Shown here piece by piece: positions 33,491-37,453 of a stretch of 37,453 bases of DNA. The first letter of the stretch is position 1, and each line of letters starts with the position of its first letter. The notes under the pieces were generated by a model. It was not told the origin of the DNA and did no database searches. It saw only the letters and a list, made by a program, of their open reading frames with translations. Source of the DNA: JAFGFG01 sp964442905 (lineage in GTDB: Archaea > Aenigmatarchaeota > Aenigmatarchaeia > QMZP01 > JAFGSV01); assembly GCA_964442905.1 (NCBI GenBank), contig CAYUBD010000003.1:1-37453 (forward strand), in the 5' to 3' direction. Made by a program: the position numbers and the translations under genes.

Positions 33491-33746
33491 AGACCTCGAG
33501 AATCGGGTCAGGTCGCTCGAGAAAAGGAACGAGAGAGTGGAAGGCGACAAGGCGTGGGAAACCAGCCACACAAGGAAATTCATAATAGCGGTTTTCACAT
33601 ACCTTGCAATAGCCATTTATCTTTATGCCATAAACATACCCCTTCCGTGGCTTAACGCCATAGTGCCTACGGCAGGATTTCTGCTCTCTACACTCACGCT
33701 GCCGTTCTTCAGGGGTTTGTGGCTGAAACGTATCCACAGGAAATAG
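33477..33746 (+). CDS. Small coiled-coil membrane protein
   Basis: 89 residues, not recognised. Coiled coil at about 3-25 (VKDLENRVRSLEKRNERVEG), two membrane helices at about 35-52 and 58-78, basic C terminus (LKRIHRK). Its ATG lies inside the last codons of the Vps4-like gene in another frame (14-bp overlap), so translation is coupled. That pairing suggests a membrane partner or anchor for the ATPase; this is inference from position only. A terminator hairpin follows. Confidence 0.65.
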   Translation: MSSVKDLENRVRSLEKRNERVEGDKAWETSHTRKFIIAVFTYLAIAIYLYAINIPLPWLNAIVPTAGFLLSTLTLPFFRGLWLKRIHRK

Positions 33747-33755
33747 AAAATAAAG

Positions 33756-33788
33756 ATAAGAGTAAAAAAGTAACCTCTTATTTTTTTG
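33756..33788. terminator. Bidirectional terminator
   Basis: Arms ATAAGAG (33756-33762) and CTCTTAT (33775-33781) flank an A-rich loop, with a T run after on the plus strand. It separates two convergent genes and may serve both. Confidence 0.5.
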
Positions 33789-33796
33789 TCATTTAC

Positions 33797-34150
33797 TTAA
33801 GCTGCTGGCTTTGATGCCAGGTTGTAGATGGCCTTAAGTGCTACTACCAGTGCTGCCGGGGCAACGAATGCCGAGACATTAAGAACCATCAGCGCTAAGT
33901 AGGTTCCCACTAGTGGAATCGCAGTCAGGTTAGCAGTGCCAAGAAGGACAACTGCGATAGCTGCAAGAAGGAAATCATTGATTTCCTTGTCACCTATGTT
34001 AAGGAAACCCACTACAAGACCAAGGATTACCAGAGCAAGTGTTACATAACCTGCGGTGGCTGCGTCCAAGGCGCCTGATGCGAGTCCGGCGACAACTGCG
34101 ATTAAAACACCCAGAATGAAGGCCCATCCTCCAATTTTTTCATATGGCAT
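33797..34150 (-). CDS. Small hydrophobic membrane protein
   Basis: 117 residues, three or four membrane helices (about 8-27, 33-52, 60-78, 82-105), rich in Ala, Val, Leu and Gly, with very few charges. Not assigned to a function. A Shine-Dalgarno GGTGAT lies about 8 nt before ATG 34150 and TATA-like AGATATAAAGG lies about 40 bp upstream, so it has a real leader and is likely well expressed. It stands alone, convergent with the gene at 33477. Confidence 0.7.
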   Translation of the reverse strand: MPYEKIGGWAFILGVLIAVVAGLASGALDAATAGYVTLALVILGLVVGFLNIGDKEINDFLLAAIAVVLLGTANLTAIPLVGTYLALMVLNVSAFVAPAALVVALKAIYNLASKPAA

Positions 34151-34223
34151 GATTTAATCACCAATTAATAATTGGTCAGAACTTCCCTTTATATCTTTCT
34201 CATGTGATTATCGACGCCTGACG

Positions 34224-35168
34224 TCAGTTTCTGGATATTCTTCTCTTTATCGGAGTAATAGCAACCGTGATTATGTATATGAAAATCGTGTAGAATATGA
34301 ATATCGAAACCACCCTTACGGTGAAGTCCATGGTTTCTATCAATGCCCCGAGGAATACGAAAAGCGCGGCCAGTGCCAGCAGCTTCAGCGCATCCAGTAT
34401 CACGCCTGTCAACACGTCCTTCTTGTGACCTCTTATGATTGCTGCCGAGATGAGCCCGCCTGCAAGGCCTGCTATAAGATATCCGCCTATCTCAGGTATG
34501 CCGTGCGGAAGGAAGCTGAGGCTCACGCCGGGTATGTGCAAAAGACTCTCAGACAGCCTTCCTATGTAGACGCCAAGTATGCTGGCGTTCCACACTATTA
34601 TGAATATGGCGCCCGCACCGAAGAGAATGGAGAATATGAATGAGAATCCCATGACCTGCATGTTGTTCAGGAAGACGCGTACAAAGTCCCCATATACATT
34701 TCCGCTGGCTAATGCTTCTATGATACCCCCGCTGGCCGTAGCGCCCATGAAGTTACCTGCCATCGCTCTGATGTCCTGAACCTTCATGGTCTGTATATGG
34801 AATGTATCAGGCGGCAGCATGAAGCTCCAGAATGCATAGGAGAACGTAAGGCCTGCGAAGAAAAACATGAATACGAGTATGTCCCTGTCGTGCCTGATCC
34901 AGAATGCTTTCTTATAGTGCCTTTTGATGTCCTTCTCATCCATGCTTTCATGCCGCTTTATGTAAAGCGTGATGAAGTACACAGACGGTATTATGGTGAA
35001 AAGCACTGAGAATATTCCCGTGAGGTTCAGAGCGGTTCCTGAGACTGTTACGACATACGACAGCTGGACACTGAACAGCACACCCACGCTGGAAACAAGC
35101 ATCGCCCAGAGGGCCATTATCCACGGACGTTCCTCGATTTCGCTGAGCTTTATGAGCGATTCAAGCAT
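34224..35168 (-). CDS. SpoIIM-family (DUF95) membrane protein
   Basis: 314 residues with about eight membrane helices. The C-terminal two thirds match the stage II sporulation protein M family: WNASILGVYIG followed by FLPHGIPEIGGYLIAGLAGG, the family hallmark. Archaea do not sporulate; the role of the archaeal proteins is unknown (membrane remodelling is a guess). CAATATAAATCC about 25 bp before ATG 35168 makes it leaderless. It is divergent from the SRP RNA gene. Confidence 0.88.
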   Translation of the reverse strand: MLESLIKLSEIEERPWIMALWAMLVSSVGVLFSVQLSYVVTVSGTALNLTGIFSVLFTIIPSVYFITLYIKRHESMDEKDIKRHYKKAFWIRHDRDILVFMFFFAGLTFSYAFWSFMLPPDTFHIQTMKVQDIRAMAGNFMGATASGGIIEALASGNVYGDFVRVFLNNMQVMGFSFIFSILFGAGAIFIIVWNASILGVYIGRLSESLLHIPGVSLSFLPHGIPEIGGYLIAGLAGGLISAAIIRGHKKDVLTGVILDALKLLALAALFVFLGALIETMDFTVRVVSIFIFYTIFIYIITVAITPIKRRISRN

Positions 35169-35243
35169 AATATATTTTGTCGGTTTGGATTTATATTGTC
35201 ACACGGCTGTTTCCATTTTTAAAACCTAATATTAATTATTAGC

Positions 35244-35521
35244 TGACAGGGGATAGACTGGGCTGTTGGGCGTAGCCTGTAACCACAAACCGTCTTTATG
35301 GTGGGGTCGAAGCCTGAGTGAGGTTTCATCGTTTGAAACCGGCCCTTAGGTCTAACTGCGAAGCTCTGCCCTGCAGGATCATTTTCATGGTGAACCAGGT
35401 CAGGCCAGGAATGGAGCAGCCTTAAATCGTGGTGGTGCTGCTTGCAGGATCCAAGAGTGGAGAAGGACATGAGGATAAACCGGATTCAGGCGATTTTCCC
35501 GACCGATGGTGCTCCCCTGTC
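35244..35521 (+). ncRNA. ffs: Signal recognition particle RNA (archaeal 7S)
   Basis: About 278 nt. The ends pair (GACAGGGGA at 35244 with TCCCCTGTC at 35513-35521, helix 1). Near the 5' end GTAGCCTGTAACC is the conserved helix 3-4 region; near 35388-35420 GGTGAACCAGGTCAGGCC then GGAATGGAGCAGCC is the helix 8 SRP54-binding hairpin. TATA-like TTTTTAAAAC at 35216-35225 lies about 25 bp upstream. It scaffolds SRP54/SRP19 for membrane targeting of the many secreted proteins coded here. The ORF on the opposite strand across it is not real. Confidence 0.93.
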
Positions 35522-35549
35522 TTAATATTCGCACCGGGGAAAGTGTTCA

Positions 35550-36374
35550 ATGACTGATTACTGGCATATACATCGTGAAAAAAAATCATGGAGAAGCAAT
35601 CTGGTCGTGTTTCTCCTTATAATCATAGCGCTTTTCAGCGGCATCACGATAGGCAGCCTATTCGCACCCAAACTGACAGTTGTCTATAACGGCACAACAA
35701 CTGAGAATCCCGAAAACACGGTCTACATGAAACCAGTAATCTACGAACACCTCACTGATTCTAATGTTTCGTCATTCGCTTCCGTGACAATACCCGCCGT
35801 GGACAAGGACAGCAAAGGCATCACGACGGAAATGTACGTTCAGGCGTTCCCTGGATCGGGAAGGATACTCACGAACATAGACCGGCTGCTGTTCTGGGTC
35901 GATACCCAGAATTCCATAAGGAGAGCCACCCAGGTTGCCGAAAACATCACAGGAATAAACGTTTCGGAATACGACATAGTGTACACGATAGAGGTGAACG
36001 CGTCCGTGATAGGTGGCCCATCCGCAGGCGCTGCCATAACCGCCGCAACGATAGCCGTGCTCAGGAACATGACCTTAAACAAGTCCGTGATTATAACCGG
36101 GTCAGTCAATCACGACGGGACAATAGGACCGGTTGGCAACGTGGTTGAGAAGGCCATTGCTTCCAAGAGGGCCGGTGCTGAACTCTTCCTCGTTCCCATG
36201 ACACAGTCCACCGAAGTGACATACAAGACAAGGGAGTACTGCGAAAAGATTGGCTGGGTCGACTTCTGCAGCACAGAGACGTATCCAGTCAAAGTGAACA
36301 TAGAGGAAGACGCCAAAATCCGTGTGAAAGAAGTGATAGACATAGAGGAAGCCATGGAATACATGCTGATATGA
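35550..36374 (+). CDS. Membrane-anchored Lon-like serine protease (S16, COG1750 type)
   Basis: 274 residues. A basic N terminus and one membrane helix at about 17-38 place the rest outside the cytoplasm. The S16 (Lon) proteolytic domain covers about 75-272 with catalytic Ser158 in GGPSAGAA and Lys201 in GNVVEKAIASKRAG, the Ser-Lys dyad. There is no AAA domain. Such stand-alone proteins occur in archaea; the substrate is unknown. The start follows the SRP RNA by 28 bp; a short hairpin-less AT stretch lies between. Confidence 0.88.
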   Translation: MTDYWHIHREKKSWRSNLVVFLLIIIALFSGITIGSLFAPKLTVVYNGTTTENPENTVYMKPVIYEHLTDSNVSSFASVTIPAVDKDSKGITTEMYVQAFPGSGRILTNIDRLLFWVDTQNSIRRATQVAENITGINVSEYDIVYTIEVNASVIGGPSAGAAITAATIAVLRNMTLNKSVIITGSVNHDGTIGPVGNVVEKAIASKRAGAELFLVPMTQSTEVTYKTREYCEKIGWVDFCSTETYPVKVNIEEDAKIRVKEVIDIEEAMEYMLI

Positions 36375-36377
36375 GAA

Positions 36378-36644
36378 TCAGTCGGTTTTTATTCTGAGTA
36401 GTATCGGCATTCCGAGCTTATCGCCCACCATATCGCTGAATTCAAGAACAGACTGTGCATCAGTGAAGTTGTACACTGATATAGTTGTCCTCCATGTCAG
36501 GTCTTCCCTGTTGATTTCGGGGTCATTTTCATACCTGAGACCCGGCATGCCCGACTCAGACACGACGGACGCTATACCCCTTACTATGTAACCCATTGAT
36601 TCTTCCGTTTCCTTTTGAAGTTCCAGATAAGCATTCACACTCAT
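36378..36644 (-). CDS. Hypothetical 88-residue protein
   Basis: Not recognised. Mixed alpha/beta, no membrane segment or signal: an N-terminal helix (VNAYLELQKETEESMGYIVRG), a central charged part with TWRTTISVYNF, and a C-terminal helix-strand ending ILLRIKTD. An ACT- or ferredoxin-like small fold is possible but not shown. ATG 36644 is preferred over an upstream in-frame start at 36662 because GGTTAAAAAAC lies about 25 bp before it. It ends 3 bp after the Lon-like gene stop on the other strand (tail to tail). Confidence 0.55.
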   Translation of the reverse strand: MSVNAYLELQKETEESMGYIVRGIASVVSESGMPGLRYENDPEINREDLTWRTTISVYNFTDAQSVLEFSDMVGDKLGMPILLRIKTD

Positions 36645-36695
36645 GATAATCAATGTGGGCAAAGTTTTTTAACCTTGGATTTTCAACCCATCTGT
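36645..36695. promoter_or_regulatory. Shared divergent TATA element
   Basis: The sequence GTTTTTTAACC at about 36664-36675 lies near 25 bp from both divergent start codons (36644 on minus, 36696 on plus). Read on either strand it is TATA-like, so one element may direct both leaderless genes. Confidence 0.5.
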
Positions 36696-37453
36696 ATGAT
36701 AGACATACATGCTCACCTGTGCTTTCCGGATTACGGCGAAAGCCCTGACAGGATAGCCAGGGAATGCCAGAGGCACATGGATGCCGTCATTGTCACTTCT
36801 GCGCGTTATGACGAAGGTGTCTGCGCGCTGGCGCTGTGCAAAAAATATTCAAGGCTTTTCCCGTCCATTGGCCATCATCCTGTCGAAGGCGACCGGCACA
36901 GGAAGACCATCGAGCTGATACGTAAGAACAGTGAAAGCATCGTGGGCATAGGCGAAGTAGGCCTGGATTACCACTGGGTCAAAGACCAGCAGAAGCGCGA
37001 GCAGCAGGAAGTAGTATTTTCGGACTTCATAAGGCTCGCTGATGAACTCAAGAAGCCGCTCATCATCCACAGCTGGGACGCAGAGGATGAATGCTTTGAG
37101 ATGGTCAGGCACCTTGACATTCCGGTCATATTTCACTGCTTCTCAGGCTCAGGTGAGCTGGCTGAAAAGATTCTGAAGAAGGGCTTTTTCATCTCCTTCT
37201 CTACGCAGGTGCTGTTCTCAAAGGCTCACAGGAAGCTTGCAAAGCTGGTGCCTCTCGAGCAGATGACACTTGAGACGGACGCGCCCTTCCTCTCGCCGTA
37301 CAGCTATCTTAAGGCGAAGGGCGAGGAAACGCGCCTCAAGCCTGGTTTCAATCCCATAAAGAACTACCCGTGGCATATAAAATTTTCAGCCGAAAAGATA
37401 GGAGACCTTAAGAAAGTCGAGCCCGAGGAAGTTCTCTGGAAGACGAAAGAGAA
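36696..37453 (+). CDS. TatD-family metal-dependent hydrolase (3' end cut by window)
   Basis: 252 codons are visible with no stop before the window end. N-terminal metal motif DIHAHL at residues 3-8, GEVGLDYHW near 89-97 (metal Glu), PLIIHSW near 123-129, IFHCFSG near 147-153 and LETDAPFLSP near 191-200 (metal Asp) are all TatD signatures. Known members act as DNases or 3'-5' exonucleases. Normal length is about 250-265 residues, so only the last few residues are missing. Leaderless ATG 36696. Confidence 0.92.
   Translation, partial: MIDIHAHLCFPDYGESPDRIARECQRHMDAVIVTSARYDEGVCALALCKKYSRLFPSIGHHPVEGDRHRKTIELIRKNSESIVGIGEVGLDYHWVKDQQKREQQEVVFSDFIRLADELKKPLIIHSWDAEDECFEMVRHLDIPVIFHCFSGSGELAEKILKKGFFISFSTQVLFSKAHRKLAKLVPLEQMTLETDAPFLSPYSYLKAKGEETRLKPGFNPIKNYPWHIKFSAEKIGDLKKVEPEEVLWKTKE

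Noticed and set aside
35219..35470. 83-residue ORF on minus across the SRP RNA
   Set aside because: The stretch is a structured RNA with paired ends and helix 8 motif; the ORF is chance.

Overview
The window is archaeal chromosome. The evidence is intron-bearing tRNA genes, an archaeal-type SRP (7S) RNA, an archaeal histone, ribosomal proteins eL31, eL39 and eS19, RNase P protein Rnp4, archaeal-type ProRS, a two-gene-fragment S-layer protein of the methanococcal type, and TATA boxes about 25 bp upstream of start codons (mostly leaderless genes). The MetRS is of the bacterial type and many genes are small and unassigned. That mix would fit a DPANN-like or other uncultured archaeon, but I cannot place the lineage from this sequence alone.

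Layout. 1-1313: five tRNA genes (Glu, Ile on minus; Thr, Pro, Gly on plus) around a HIT-family gene; four of the five carry an intron inside the T arm. 1391-8252: a membrane-anchored winged-helix regulator, metG, two small unknown genes, a cysteine-rich Ig-like surface protein, a PHP phosphoesterase, a small membrane protein and a PH-domain membrane protein. 8322-15921: a 1663-residue secreted protein (calcium repeats, anthrax-PA-like region, Ig-like repeats, cohesin, dockerin) followed by the S-layer gene, which is broken by a one-base frameshift. 15946-24792: two minus-strand glycan operons: a lipid-linked sugar transferase with a DUF354 protein, and a five-gene set of GT-C/toroid fusion, GT4, Wzy-like polymerase, Wzx-like flippase and a CWB2/winged-helix regulator. 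24871-31506: coiled-coil and Zn-ribbon proteins, TruD, the eS19-PDCD5-eL39-eL31 cluster, histone-Rnp4, small membrane proteins and ProRS. 31599-37453: HAD hydrolase, Vps4/CdvC-like ATPase with a small membrane protein, a tiny hydrophobic protein, SpoIIM-family protein, SRP RNA, a membrane-anchored Lon-like protease, and a TatD-family gene cut by the window end.

How it fits together. The centre of the window is a cell-envelope region: surface proteins rich in N-glycosylation sequons sit beside genes for making, polymerising and exporting lipid-linked glycans, with two membrane regulators of the same design (outside sensor, one membrane helix, inside winged helix). The flanks are information-processing genes (translation, RNA processing, chromatin, protein targeting). 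The items most worth a second look are the shared T-arm introns of the tRNAs and the giant PA-like/cohesin/dockerin surface protein.
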